Notes: a model not told the origin generated them from the sequence alone. 64,000 nucleotides of DNA from Cordilura impudica (GCA_963682025.1 OY821520.1:239697914-239761913); one strand, 5' to 3'. Shown: positions 33,801 through 47,917, counted from the stretch's first letter. Numbers and translations are program-made.

Positions 33801-34314
33801 AATTAATTTGTTATACCCTCCACACGTCAGTGGCAGAGGGTATATATAGGTTTGTCATTCCGTTTGTAACGCATCGAAAAACTAATTTCCATCCCCATAC
33901 AGTATATATATTCTTGATCCTTATCACAGCTCGAGTCGATATAGCGATGTCCGCCTGTCCGTCTGTCTGTTAAAATCACGCTCATTGACCAAAAAAAGCA
34001 ATCTTACTGGATAAGGCTACAATAATATCATTTGCCATAATTCCCAGCAGGTTGGTATTGAAAATTGGCTAAATCGGGCATCATCGTGATTAGATACGAG
34101 CAAAAATATGTAGATACCTCTAAAAAAAACATAAAACACTGTGTGTGTTGTAACAGTTTAGTGCTTGAACATTATAATTGTACAAAAACATAAAAAAATG
34201 CCACAAAAAAATTATGCATATATATTAACAATACCAAGAACACAGAACATAGCTCATGTTAGTAGTATTGCCACATATTTTTTTATCGTTATCACGTTAT
34301 AATAAAAAAAAATC

Positions 34315-34765
34315 GCCAATATGAAAGAAAAAATGAAAACGAAAAATGGAAATTTTCCAATGGAAAATGAAAATGGAAAATGGAGAATGAAAAATAAAAA
34401 TGGAAAATGAAAAACGGAAAATGTAAAATAGAAAATGAAAAATAGAGAATAGAAAATGGAAAATGAAAATTGAAAAATGAAAAATGGAAAATGAAAATTT
34501 AAAAATTAAAAATGGAAAATGAAAATTGAAAAATTGCAAAAGGAAATTGAAAAATTAAAAATGAAAAATGGAAAATGAAAATTGAAAAATTAAAAATGGA
34601 AAGTGGAAAATGAATAACGAAAATCAAAAAATGAAAGATGAAAAATTAAAAAATGAAAAATTTAAAATGGAAAATGGAAACTGAAATATGAAAAATGGAA
34701 CGTGAAAAATTAAGATTGAAAAATGGGCAATGAAAGATGAAAAATGAATAATCATTAACGAAAAA
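34315..34765. repeat. irregular GGAAAATGAAA array
   Basis: Purine-rich words (AAATGGAAAATG, AAAAATTGAAAA), the reverse complement of the array at 22815-23765, inside family A. Confidence 0.9.
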
Positions 34766-34767
34766 TT

Positions 34768-35562
34768 AACAAGTAAGAAAATTATAGTCGGTCTAGACCG
34801 ACTATACGATACCCTATACCATGCGTTTAGAAACCCTATCTCTTTGGCCCAGCTAACTGGACATAGAAAATAAGCAAAAACCAAATTTGAGTGGGATTAT
34901 AATTAATTTTTTTGGCTGCAGATATGAAAAAGTTCATATCGGATGCTATATCCATATGGGGACTATGTCCAAAAATGGACCGATCCTGATCATGTTTGGT
35001 AAAGTCTCTTGTATTTTGCAAAAATATATACAAACAAAATTTGAGAAGAATCAGTGCAATATTTTTGTTTTTTGATTGATTTAAGTGAAGATCGGGAAAC
35101 AGCTCCATATGGGGCCAAATGGATGATTTTTGAACTACTCATAAATGGATGTAATGAACGCATACAAACCCAATTTGAGTAAGATCTATATGACAATTTG
35201 GATCTTATGGCAATTTATGTCGATTACATAGGGGTAATTTGTATGGGGGCTAGGTCTGAACATGGACCGATTCTCACCAATTTCAATAGCGTTCATCCCA
35301 TGGCCGATAAAAGCTTATATACCAAATTTCATCAAAATATATTCATATTTGCGACCTGCAGTTTGATTACAAGGTTTACATGGACACACAGATGGACGGA
35401 CGGACGGACGGACGGACGGACGGACATTGTTAAATCAACTCAGAAAGTGATTCTGATTCGATCGGTATAATTAAAGATGGGTCTAGGTCAAATATTTTTG
35501 GTTGTTACAAACAGCAGCACAAAGTCATTATACCCAAACCACATAGTGGTATAGGGTATAAA
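34768..35562 (-). mobile_element. Helentron/DINE-like repeat, family B, near-complete
   Basis: Left terminus AACAAGTAAGAAAATTATAG with the palindrome AGTCGGTCTAGACCGACT; right end CCACATAGTGGTATAGGGTA. Contains a GGAC tetranucleotide run at about 35392-35424, one of the longest among the copies. Small plus and minus ORFs shared by all family B copies follow the DNA conservation and show no sign of being genes. Confidence 0.85.
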
Positions 35563-35569
35563 AATTAAT

Positions 35570-36165
35570 AATTAAAGCTTAAAAATTAAAAATTAAAGCT
35601 TAAAAATTAAAAATTAAAAATTTTAATTAAAAATTAAAAATAAAAATTAAAAATTAAAAATAAAAATTAAAAATTAAAAATTAGAAATAAGAAATTAAAA
35701 AATTAAAAATTAACAATTAAAAATTAAAAATTAAAAATTAAAAATTAAAAATTAAAAATTAAAAATTAAAAATTAAAAATTAAAAATTAAAAATTAAAAA
35801 TTAAAAATTAAAAATTAAAAATTAAAACTTAAAAATTAAAAATTAAAAATTAAAAATTACAAATTTCAAATTAAAAATTAAAAATTAAAAATTAAAAATT
35901 AAAAATTATAAATTAAAAATTAAAAATTAAAAATTAAAAATTAAAATTTAAAAATTAAAAATTTAAATTAAAAATTAAAAATAAAAAATAAAAATTAAAA
36001 ATAAAAATTAAAAATTAAAAATTAAAAATTAAAAATTAAAAATTAAAAATTAGAAATTAAAAATTAAAATTAAAAACTAAAAATGAAAAATTAAAAATTA
36101 AAAATTAAAAATTAAAAATTAAAAATTAAAAATAAAAAATTAAAAATTAAAAGTTAAAAGTTAAA
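35570..36165. repeat. (AAAAATT)n 7-bp array
   Basis: About 600 bp of AAAAATT copies with scattered substitutions and single-base slips. It occupies the position equivalent to the AATTTTTA array of the 22672 copy, but much expanded. Confidence 0.92.
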
Positions 36166-36232
36166 AATTAAAGACTCAGGTGGAGGGTATCAAAAAATTC
36201 GGCACAGCCGAATTTAACACTCTTACTTGTTT

Positions 36233-36498
36233 TTTTTACAATCTTTTGATTTTAAAGCTTATAAAGATTTTCCTATCTTCCATTCACTCAAGGACTTTTC
36301 AAGTTGCCTAACTCTTAGAATCCCTTAAATTAAATGTGGCTTTCTGATAGTATCGCATTTTCTAAATTATTTTTAACAACTGAATATATTCCCAGATAAT
36401 TTAAACTACTACAGCCTTTTTATGGTTGCATTCTTTTATACGTATTTAAATGTATTAATTTTTCTTTTTTCTCTTTTTTTCTTCTTTTTCTTATGTAG
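36233..36498. other. end of mnb intron 2
   Basis: Short unremarkable stretch ending in a strong pyrimidine tract and acceptor TTCTTATGTAG at 36488-36498. Confidence 0.6.
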
Positions 36499-39196
<2,698 letters not shown>

Positions 39197-40312
39197 GATT
39201 TGCGGAAAATTTCCCGAAAACAATTTCCCGAAAACAATTTCCCGAAAACATTTTCCCGAAAACAATTTCCCGAAATTACAATTTCACGAACACAATTTCC
39301 CGAAATGACAATTTCCCGAAATTACAATTTCCCGAACACAATTTCCCGAAATGACAATTTCCCAAATTTACAATTTCCCGAAACTACAATTTCCCGAAAT
39401 TATTATTTCTTCAAAGAGCTTGTTGATGGCATTTCCGAAACAATACCTTCAGAAATTCCGGCCGAAGCGCGAGCAATCAGCTCATGACCACTTGATGTAG
39501 TGGTCCGTGCAAGATCTTTCAGCTCATTAACGTGTTTTCTTTAGCAACGAAAGCCGCTTCGGCACTGTGATTGTGAAGAGCCTCTTTTTTTTTATAGTAT
39601 CGTTGTTATGACCCTACCGGTACAATGTTTTCCTCGATAAAGGATACAACGCTATCAACGGACTGACCGTCGTCATGATACAAGAAACCATTCAAAAGCA
39701 ACCTCGGTTTACCTTTTTCGCTATCCAGGAATTCGAGTGGCATAGTAACTAAGTATTACAACCCAAATAACTAAAAAACTTCGCTATGCAAGATGGTAAC
39801 GATTCCGTAGCAGCTACTGCATGGGCAGGATGTGATGGAGTGAGCGTTATCCGCCGGGGAAGTCTGAATACCGAAGTGTTCAAAGTCACAATGAAAAAAT
39901 AAGCGTATGACACTCCAATAAATAGGTCCGGATGACGAGGGAGGGTGGAAGAGGAAGGGCGCGGTGCGGGGTGGGGGAATTGTTTTTTCGAGAAGTCGTA
40001 TACTCGGGAAATTGTTTTTTCAAGAAATCGTATGCAGCAAGTTTTTTTTTATGGGGGAAATCAGGAATGTATGGGAAGTTGTAAACTAAAAATAGGGAAA
40101 TTGTAATTTCGGGAAATTTTTTTCGGGAAATCGTAATTTCGGGAAATTGTAATTTCGGGAAATTGTAATTTCGGGAAATTGTTTTCGGGAAATTGTAATT
40201 TCGGGAAATTGTTTTTGGGAATTGTTTTTTCGGGGAATTGTTTTTTCGGGCAATTGTTTTCGGGCAATTGTATTTGGGAAATTGTTTTCGGGAAATTTTC
40301 CGCAGACGCTGA
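39197..40312. mobile_element. foldback element with repeat-built inverted termini and a FLYWCH relic
   Basis: Left arm (39197-39410) is built of TTTCCCGAAAACAA and TTTCCCGAAATTACAA copies. The right arm (40092-40312) is the same in reverse (TTGTAATTTCGGGAAA, TTGTTTTCGGGAAA). The outer ends match: TTGCGGAAAATTTCCCGAAA on the left and its complement up to TTTCGGGAAATTTTCCGCAG on the right. The interior, about 680 bp and richer in GC, carries a FLYWCH zinc-finger relic on the minus strand. Large foldback arms plus FLYWCH suggest a Mutator-like (MULE/Phantom-type) relative; that placement is inference. Confidence 0.78.
39485..39752 (-). pseudogene. FLYWCH zinc-finger domain relic
   Basis: Reading leftwards: MPLEFLDSEKGKPRLLLNGF and LYHDDGQS. 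After a one-base shift comes RCILYRGKHCTGRVITT, and after another EALHNHSAEAAFVAKENTL. This gives the whole FLYWCH order: F..S.KGKP.L...G..Y, C, C, then H-x-H. FLYWCH domains bind DNA or protein and occur both in fly genes and in some Mutator-like transposases. No catalytic transposase domain was found beside it. Confidence 0.75.
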
Positions 40313-41094
40313 AAAAATTCTCAATAATTTGTTGGACTATTATATTATATATTATATTCCTTTTTAAGAGTGGCAAAAAAATAATAATAATATAACGAAA
40401 AAAAAAAAACATTATCCTTCAAACACCCTAATGGACATTCTACTATCGGTTACGTACATATTCACACCTGATAGTTAGCTCTTTTGAAAATCGGGATTTT
40501 TTTTTTGCGATTTTTACAGAATTTTGTATGAAGTTGATTGTAGTAATAAATATTTCGTTTGTAGTTGCTTAAAAAAAAGTTATAGGAAAAAACCCATCAC
40601 CCGGATTTGAAGGCACTCAAATCTAATGTTTGATTCTTGTAGAGAATCGTTTGTAGTTGATTGTAGTGAAGGAATTTCCGTTTGTAGTAGCAAGGAAAAA
40701 AAGTTATAGACGATATATTTTTTTTAATTTATATTTTTTTTTTTCAAAATTGTTTTCGTGCTCTATAATTTGTAGTTTCGCGAAATCTAAGCGGAATTCA
40801 CAATACATCGAGATCTCGGAAACCAGTTGTACTCGATTGTAGTGACCGCTTATTCGTTTGTAGTTTCGCGAAAACTAAGCGGAAGTCAGAATACATCGAA
40901 ATCTAGCTCGGAAATCATATCTAGTTGATTGTGGTGACCGTTAATTCGTTTGAAGTTGTTTGTGGTGGTCATTATTTCGTTTGTAGTTCCTCGAATACTA
41001 AGAGAAAGTTAAAAAAATACCAGGATTAGTTTTCCCGTTCTCAGCATGACCCAAAGCCGACGGCGTGGACGTGACGGGCATCGGCTTCATTTTT

Positions 41095-41228
41095 TTAAAT
41101 TTTATTTATTTTTTTTTTTTTTTTATGTTTTTTTTTGTTTTTTTTTTTTTTTGTTTTTTTATTTTTTTTTGTTTTTTATTTATTTTTTGTTGTTTTTTTT
41201 TTTTGTTTTTTTTTTGTTTTTTTTTTTT
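41095..41228. repeat. long T-rich tract
   Basis: T runs broken by single A or G residues. The ORF across it (mostly Phe) is not a gene. Confidence 0.9.
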
Positions 41229-41399
41229 ACTTGTGAAACCATAACAGCATTAGTAGAAAAAGTAGTAATAGAAAACGATAAGTATAGAAAGTAGTAAAAG
41301 GAATCTAGACACATCTCTTGCTCAAGATCACGTTCATACATCCTAATTCAAAACTTGAATGTAGAACAGCGTGTGTAGCCTGTGTTTTTGCAACAGTGT

Positions 41400-43572
41400 T
41401 CGCTGACTGATCCCATTGACACGTTTTGTCAAACAGAGATCGTTGTGCTCCTCTCACTTTCCAGTCACGCGTTTGATAAACGCCCAATAGTGGCCATCAA
41501 GGAACGTTATCGCTGAAACGATTCTATATGCTCGATCAAAACATTTTATTCCGTCGGGCACTTCCAGCAGTGTAACTTGTTTCCTGCAATTTGATAATCC
41601 TCGTCGAGCTGCGAGCAAATCAATCTCCTGCTTCGATATTGATAATTAATTGGCTACCCCCAGAAAATTGTTGAGCCACGTTATTGCTGTGGCATCTGCT
41701 ACACTCATTTTGTATTCTTGATACCCAAGACATCGCATTGGAATCAACTGCTGCCTGCAAGCCGCGTATGCCTTCATTGAAAATCGGATCTAAATCACGA
41801 TTTCTCGTACCGGCAATCATCGCATCGAACATCCACTTCAATCGATGGTAGTTCACGCAGTATGCACTTCTCGATAAAAGTTGCAACGTTAATAAAGCAA
41901 TCCAAAACTCCATTTTGTACCGTTACAGTGGTACTCAATATCGCAGCCCGCTCGCTGTATATCTACGCGTTTACGCCAGATTTTGCGAACGTATCGACAA
42001 ACTTTAGTACGGCAACGTTTGAGTCTCTAAACGAGTTGTGATATGTGTGGTAATCGTGGTATGCAGCCAACATACTCTGCACGATTGAGTCGAACGCACA
42101 TATGCTTCGTACAGAGATAGTCCGCTTGTCGATTTTCACTGGCCTTAACGAGTTACCGTTTGTTAGAAGGGGCATCGCTCGTTTCTGTTTCGGTATGGAA
42201 TAGTCCGGATACGCGCTGACGTGTTTGCCTCGATGCCGCTTTCGATCGGGCAGAGTTGGTTTGATGTGTTCTGTTTTTTTTGTCCACCCCAAACCTCGGC
42301 CTCGTTAAGGAAATCCATCGCCGACGTGCGATTTTTGACTGACGTTTGATTCAGTTCCGTTAAACCTTCGCTGGTATCTCCTATCGAGTTCGTAGAAGGT
42401 CCTTCGTTAACAAGATCGGCTGGATCGGTTATCGACTGCAATGGATTATCGTAGGTACCCACGCATCCTGTCCTCGTAGGCGGTTCCAATGGCGTGTGAT
42501 TTGCGGATGGATTTTCAACATCGGTACAAAACGTTTCACCGCGTTCGTCCGTCTCAACCCATGTATCGTTAGGTGTCGTGCTTGCACCATATGAATTTTG
42601 TTGACGATCTAGTTCTCTATCTCTTTCCCAATCACGATCTCGGTCGTTTTCTCGCTCAAGATCTCGATCTTTTTCTCCCTCAAGATCTCGTTCTTTTCCT
42701 CGCTCAAGATCTCGCTCTTTTCTCGCTTAAAATCTCGTTGTTTTTCTCGCTGAAGATCTCATTCTTTTTCTCGTTCAAGATCTGATTCTTTTTCTCGTGC
42801 ACCATCTCGTTTTTTTTTAGTTTGCGCTCTGGTTCGTATCCACGTTCTGATTCCCGCTTCGTATTGCCGATTGTTTTCGCAACTTTGGCGACTGCTCGAG
42901 GCGTTGAATGTGCGATGATCTGCTTGAATTTCTGGACTTTTGTCGGCGCATTTAACAAATTATTAACTCCTTCCAAGCTATTGAGGTGGATAGTTAGAAA
43001 CTTGTCCGCCCTTATCGACTTTTCTTTTCTGAAAACAAGATGTTTAAGCTCTTGAACATATTCCTCGCTACGAGCAGAACTGGAAACTAGCCGAGTTTCT
43101 TTTCCGTGTTGCAACCGTGTTCAAACCATCGCCAACCATCACAGCAGTCCACAGAACAAACTATTTTGTCAGTTTCAACAGCTGAGCACCGAATTTTACG
43201 CAACAATATGGATTTATTCGTCCGCACTTCAGGTTAATCTTACCATTTTTTTATTTTTTCTAGGATCATGTCCATCACGCTACTCGATTTTAACTTAGTC
43301 CCTTCTTCGAAATCATCGAAACATTCAAACAAGCTGTCGGTAGCCACGACAGAAGTTTTTAGTTCAGCTTCGATTTCGCTTGATTCTAGCGTCGTGTCTT
43401 TAGCGTTTTCGCAGCTCTCGGGGATGGATCCGATTTTCGAGTCTCGCACGTCGACCGGGAGACTACAAGTCTCTAACCGTTTCAAAATTAGAATTTTAGC
43501 CGCGTAGCAATGGCTTTCTGCATCCGTGATATCGTGAGTTGCAATCGCTACCGAGTACACATCAGTCCACAA
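41400..43572 (-). pseudogene. USP-like (C19-type) cysteine protease gene relic
   Basis: One decayed gene read leftwards. N-terminal pieces are acidic (SLFECFDDFEEGTKL, 43240-43572) and basic/coiled (42704-43114, with LNSLEGVNNLLNAPTKVQKF). Then comes an Arg/Glu/Asp repeat built on a roughly 24-bp unit (42610-42830; LERENDRDRDWERDRELDRQ). From about 42130 the protease begins: VRSICAFDSIVQSMLAAYHD fits the USP Cys box (C..NS..Q, with Asp for Asn). CxxC pairs occur in VRCDDC and NECSRC. VSAITFLDGHYWAFIKRVTG, then K*EEHNDL (41435-41520), fits the His box (GHY...G.W...D). Trp in the last motif is now a stop. Frames change several times, so it is dead here. Substrate unknown. Confidence 0.65.
42610..42830 (-). 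repeat. 24-bp coding minisatellite (Arg/Glu/Asp repeat)
   Basis: Eight or so copies of TCTCGCTCAAGATCTCGTTC-type units of 24 bp inside the protease gene relic. Units at the 42600 end still encode an RE/RD-rich chain; later units have slipped frame. Confidence 0.8.
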
Positions 43573-43573
43573 T

Positions 43574-43754
43574 TAACTTTACATTATGCAACACGAAAGT
43601 TAACGTACAGATTGAGGAAAGTTATGCGTGTATAATAAACTTTACATTATGCAACACGAAAGTTACCGTACATATTGAGGAAATTTATGCGTGTACAATA
43701 AACTTTACATTATGCAACACGAAAGTTAACGTACAGATTGAGGAAAGTTAAGCG
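43574..43754. repeat. three 63-bp tandem repeats (fourth at 44345)
   Basis: Units containing ACTTTACATTATGCAACACG, then AAAGTTAACGTACAGATTGA, start 63 bp apart. A fourth copy lies at about 44345-44405 and a partial one near 44577-44607. The gap between the third and fourth copies is explained by the MITE at 43758-44324. Confidence 0.88.
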
Positions 43755-43757
43755 GGA

Positions 43758-44324
43758 TATACACGGTCAAAATAATTGAACTGCATTTTGGTGGTATTAG
43801 TGAAAATGTGTTTGTATGTGTCACACCGACGATGATTGAAGCAAAATCAAAAATTTTAGATTTTCTGCTTGCATGACGTACGAATTTGATGTGTGTATAT
43901 CGTTGATTGGTCAAGCATGTTCTCATTTTTAATGTGACTTTGAAGCAAATGGTTGTGAGGAGATGTCGGATGAAAGGAAAAATATTTTAGAATTGCTGGA
44001 AGCTTACCGGTCGCTGCCTGCACTTTGGGACGTAATGTGCAGAATATAGTAATCGTAATGTCAAAGAAGAACAATATAAAATTTTATTGGAAACATATAA
44101 AAAACAACAACCAAATGCAGGAAGAAAATATTTGTGAAAAAAATTAAATACGCTGCTTACCAACTTCAGATGGCGACAGGTGTAACGTCCGCTACCGACA
44201 TGATGTTTACAGCACAAAATCAAAAACCAAATGAATGATTGAAGTGCTATGCAGTACCGTGTATGTTCAAAGCTTCATGCACAAACATACATGAATTTGA
44301 CGTCAAGCATTTTGACCGTGTATA
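43758..44324. mobile_element. MITE inserted beside the 63-bp repeats
   Basis: Left end TATACACGGTCAAAAT and right end ATTTTGACCGTGTATA are perfect 16-bp inverted repeats, compatible with a TA target duplication. About 570 bp, no transposase frame. Confidence 0.8.
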
Positions 44325-45173
44325 CTGGCCTTTATGCGTGCCCAATAAACTTTACATTATGCAACACGAAAGTTAACGTATAGATTGAGGAAAGTTATGC
44401 GTGCACAATCAACTTAACATTCAATTTTTTCAAGATGTTTTCAATATTTTCCTTCACTCAAACCCCCTATAACTAGAGTTCTAATTAACACAGGCTGTTA
44501 ACACAAGTCTAAGAACACTCAGTGGATCAAGCTCGTTCTTTTGAGCTACTAACTGTTTAAATTCGTTGAGTTTGAGGAAAGTTATGTAAGCACAATCAAC
44601 TTTACTTTAAATTTTTTCCAAATACTGCATTCTTATTGGCTCTTACCCAGTGATATAGCAACAGTGGCAATCTAACCGTGATCCTGTGTGCATCTGTCAG
44701 TTGTGCGTTGCCACTTTTCGGGGAATTGTTTTTTCGGGAAATTGTAATTGCCGATGTATTCTGACTTCCGCTTAGTCACTACAACCAACTACAAATTATT
44801 ATAGAGCACGAACACAATTTTGAAAAAAAAAAAAATTCAAACAAATATATCGGCTATAACTTGTTTCCTTGCTACTACAAACGGAAATTCCTTCCCTACA
44901 ATCAACTGCAAACGATTCTCTACAAGAATCAACCATTAGACTTGAGTGCCTTCAAATCCGGCGGATGGGTTTTTTCAAAGTCCTATAACTTTTTTAAGCA
45001 ACTACAACCGAAATATTTATTACTACAATCAACTACATCCAAAATGCTGTAAGAATCGCAAAAAATCCCGATTTTCAAAAGTCGGGTGCCAAGCTCTGAT
45101 AGTTGTGGGAAGACTCCAAGTACGTATATTTTATCCTCCATAATGCAGAATTTTTTAGCACGACTTTCAAGTA

Positions 45174-45343
45174 GTAGGTGAGTAGATAGCGTGCTCGCCT
45201 ATCATGCGGGGGTCGTGGGTTTGATTCCCACCAGAGGCTTTGGTCTGTCGCTGCAAAAAAAAAAAAAAAAAAAAAACTAGCCAAATTAGAATCTGCAGAC
45301 AAGCCACTCGGCTTCGCGGAACTAGGCTTAAAAAAAAAAAATA
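45174..45343 (+). repeat. tRNA-derived SINE, tail type 2
   Basis: Head lacks its first dozen bases (starts AGTAGGTGAGTAGATAGCG). Intact T-arm region GTGGGTTTGATTCCCAC; A run; then tail GAATCTGCAGACAAGCCACT, CGGCTTCGCGGAACTAGGCT and poly(A). Same tail as the 28869 copy. Confidence 0.85.
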
Positions 45344-46413
45344 AGATAGATAAAATCAGATAATTTCAGTTCATTTCCTACTAATAATTTAAAAAATGTA
45401 TTAAATTTTGTTAATATTTATTTATTTTTATTTTTTTTTTCAAAATATAAAAGCGGAAAGACGGGCAAAATATAATGCAAAAAATTACAGCTCCTTACAT
45501 GTAAAGATGAAAAAGAATTTTAGAAGTCCTTAAAAATTCCGAAATCTTTTGTAGTTCCGTTATGAAAGTAGTAATAGAGAGTTTAAAAAAAATTTGCTTT
45601 TAAATAATTTAATTTAATTTCAATTACTAACCGATTTTGACAAAAAGTATACCATTTGAAAGGTATTTCTTTGCAAATGTTGACCATATTTACAGTTGTG
45701 CACCATCTGGTACATTTTGTTTTTTAAAGTAAAATTCCTTTAAAGTTGCTACTAACTTCAAATAAAAGAACTATACAATGCTGTGTATGTGTGTTTTTTT
45801 AAATTTGTGTTGAATTGTAAATTAGCTAAAATTGATTCGCATACCTTTAGGCTCTTCTAAAATTATATATGAATGAAAAAATCAAATTTCCTAGAATTTC
45901 CACTCAAATTTCGACGGCTGGCAGAGCCCGTAAATTTAATTTAATATATTAAAAAAGCAATTTCATTATCAAAAAAATATTTAATATGAAGAAAAAAATA
46001 ATCTAAAATGACGGCACATTGTAAGACCAGAAGGATAGACAAGGTAATATCTTAAGTCTCACAATACTTCTAATGATAAAATTTTCTATTTCTCAAAAAA
46101 GGATATCTATATATATTTTCTAAACATAAATTGGAAGGACGGACATAATATATTAAAACCGTTTTTTAAATTCCGTACATGCAAAACTTAAACTAAAAAT
46201 TAAAAAAATAATCTAAGAGGCTTTCAAAAAAGTTATATGTAATGATAGTTCCGAAGTGAAAATAATTGATAGCATTTAAAAAAAATTACTTTACATTCAC
46301 GTAAAAAAATAACAATAATAAACAAAGAGAAATAACTCTGTGAACGGAAGGATGGACAACAATTACTTGTATCCGTATCTATAAAATTGTTTTCATAACA
46401 ACAAAACTAATTT
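45344..46413. repeat. long-period intronic repeat, diverged unit(s)
   Basis: Contains landmarks repeated elsewhere in intron 3: AAGCGGAAAGACGGGC, TTGGAAGGACGGACATAAT, ATGATAGTTCCGAAGTGAAA and GTGAACGGAAGGATGGACAA. The same order appears in 48360-48960 and 49690-49870. No gene. Confidence 0.65.
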
Positions 46414-47530
46414 TTATACCCTCCACACCTCAGTGGCAGAGGGTATATATAGGTTTGTCATTCCATTTGTAACGCATCGAATTAAATTCCTGAGCCCCCA
46501 AAAAAATATATTTTCTTATTCCTTATAACAGGGGAAGTTGATTTACCGATGACCGTCTGTCCGTCTGTCTGTGGAAATCACGATCACGCCGTCAATATCT
46601 AAGCTAGACCGTTCTTTTTTGTATAAAATCGTTTATTAACATCCCAAAGGAGTTGCTATTTAAAATCGTCAAAATCGGTCAAAGGGTTCACGAGCTATGA
46701 ATGAAACTTTGAAAAAACTCTTGAAAAAATAAAATTTTTCAGTGTGTTTGTTGTTTTTTTTAAGATATGTTGTGTATGTTGTAATTCTTCGTATTGTTGA
46801 AGTCATTGCAGTTGTGTGTATATTAATACTGCACGTGTCACATTGGCCTAATCAAGTTTTACCACATATTTTTTTTTATCAATAATTTTAAATATTAAAA
46901 ATTAAAAATTAATAAAAATGAAAAGTGGAAAATGAAAAATGAAATATAAAAAATGGAAAATGAAAATGGAAATTTAAAATTGAAAAACCAAAGATGAAAA
47001 ATGGAAAATGAAAAATGGAAAATGAAAACTGAAAAAAGAAAATGAAAAATTGAAAATCGGAAATGAAAAATGTAAAATAGAAAATGAAAAATGAAACGTG
47101 GAAAATGAAAATGGAAAATGAAAAATTAAAAATGGAAAATGAAAAATTAAAAATGGATAATGGAAAATGGAACATGAAAAATGAAAATTGAAAAATGAAA
47201 ATGGAAAATGAAAATTAAAAATGGAAAATGGAAAATGAAAAATGGAAAATGGAAAATGAAAAATGGAAAATGAAAAATGAAAATGAAAAATTTAAAATCG
47301 GAAATGAAAAATGTAAAATGAAAAGTGGAAAATGAGAATGGAAAATGAAAAATTAAAAATGGAAAATGAAAAATTAAAAATGGATAATGAAAAATGGAAA
47401 ATGGAACATGAAAAATGCAAAATGGAAAATGAAAATTGAAAAATGGAAAATGAAAATTGAAAAACCAAAGATGAAAAATGGAAAATGAAAAATGAAAATG
47501 AAAAATTGAAAATCGGAAATGAAAAATGTA

Positions 47531-47563
<33 letters not shown>

Positions 47564-47885
47564 AAAAATGAAAAATGGAAAATGAAAATGGAAAATGGAA
47601 ATTGAAAATTGAAAAATGGAAAATGAAAATTGAAAAACCAAAGATGAAAAATGTAAAATGGAAAATGAAAAATGGAAAATGAAAAATTGAAAATCGGAAA
47701 TGTAAAATGGAAAATGAAAAATGAAAAGTGGAAAATGAAAATGGAAAATGAAAAATTAAAAATGGAAAATGAAAAATGGATAATGAGAAATGGAAAATGA
47801 AAAATGAAAATTGAAAAATGGAAAATGAAAAATGCAAAATGGAAAATTAAAAATGGAAAATGGAATATGGAAAATGAAAAATGAA

Positions 47886-47917
<32 letters not shown>

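Larger units (their letters stand above)
33811..36232 (+). mobile_element. Helentron/DINE-like repeat, family A, with nested family B copy
   Basis: Begins TTATACCCTCCACACGTCAG, then the conserved body with (GTCY)n (GTCCGCCTGTCCGTCTGTCT) and ends AATTCGGC-ACA-GCCGAATT (36196-36214) followed by CTTACTTGTT. Between body and hairpin are purine-rich arrays. A whole family B copy (34768-35562) separates the GGAAAATGAAA array from the TTAAAAA array. Confidence 0.83.
40450..45126 (-). mobile_element. large TIR element carrying a USP-like protease gene
   Basis: Positions about 40450-40815 and 44745-45126 are inverted copies, imperfect but continuous over roughly 370 bp. Shared landmarks: TTTTGAAAATCGGGATTTTT, GTAGTTGATTGTAGTAATAA, TTGAAGGCACTCAA, GATTCTTGTAGAGAATCGTT, TTCCGTTTGTAGTAGCAAGG and CGTGCTCTATAAT; TACGTAC marks both outer edges. 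The interior is more GC-rich than the intron and carries a minus-strand gene relic with a peptidase domain. No transposase is recognised. Just inside the right arm, 44717-44750 reads CGGGGAATTGTTTTTTCGGG, the repeat that builds the neighbouring foldback element. Confidence 0.82.

Noticed and set aside
34887..35470. Recurrent small ORFs in family B copies (MSGI.INFFGCRYEKVHIGC and MSYRSYSNWVCMRSLHP types)
   Set aside because: They recur at 10717, 34887, 52966 and 59985 only because the DNA repeats; both strands are open and changes between copies do not favour synonymous sites.
41046..41294. 82-codon Phe-rich ORF
   Set aside because: Runs through a long T tract inside the protease element; no coding character.
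43574..43754. CRISPR-like regular repeats
   Set aside because: Units are contiguous 63-bp tandem copies without spacers, in a eukaryotic genome; no cas genes.
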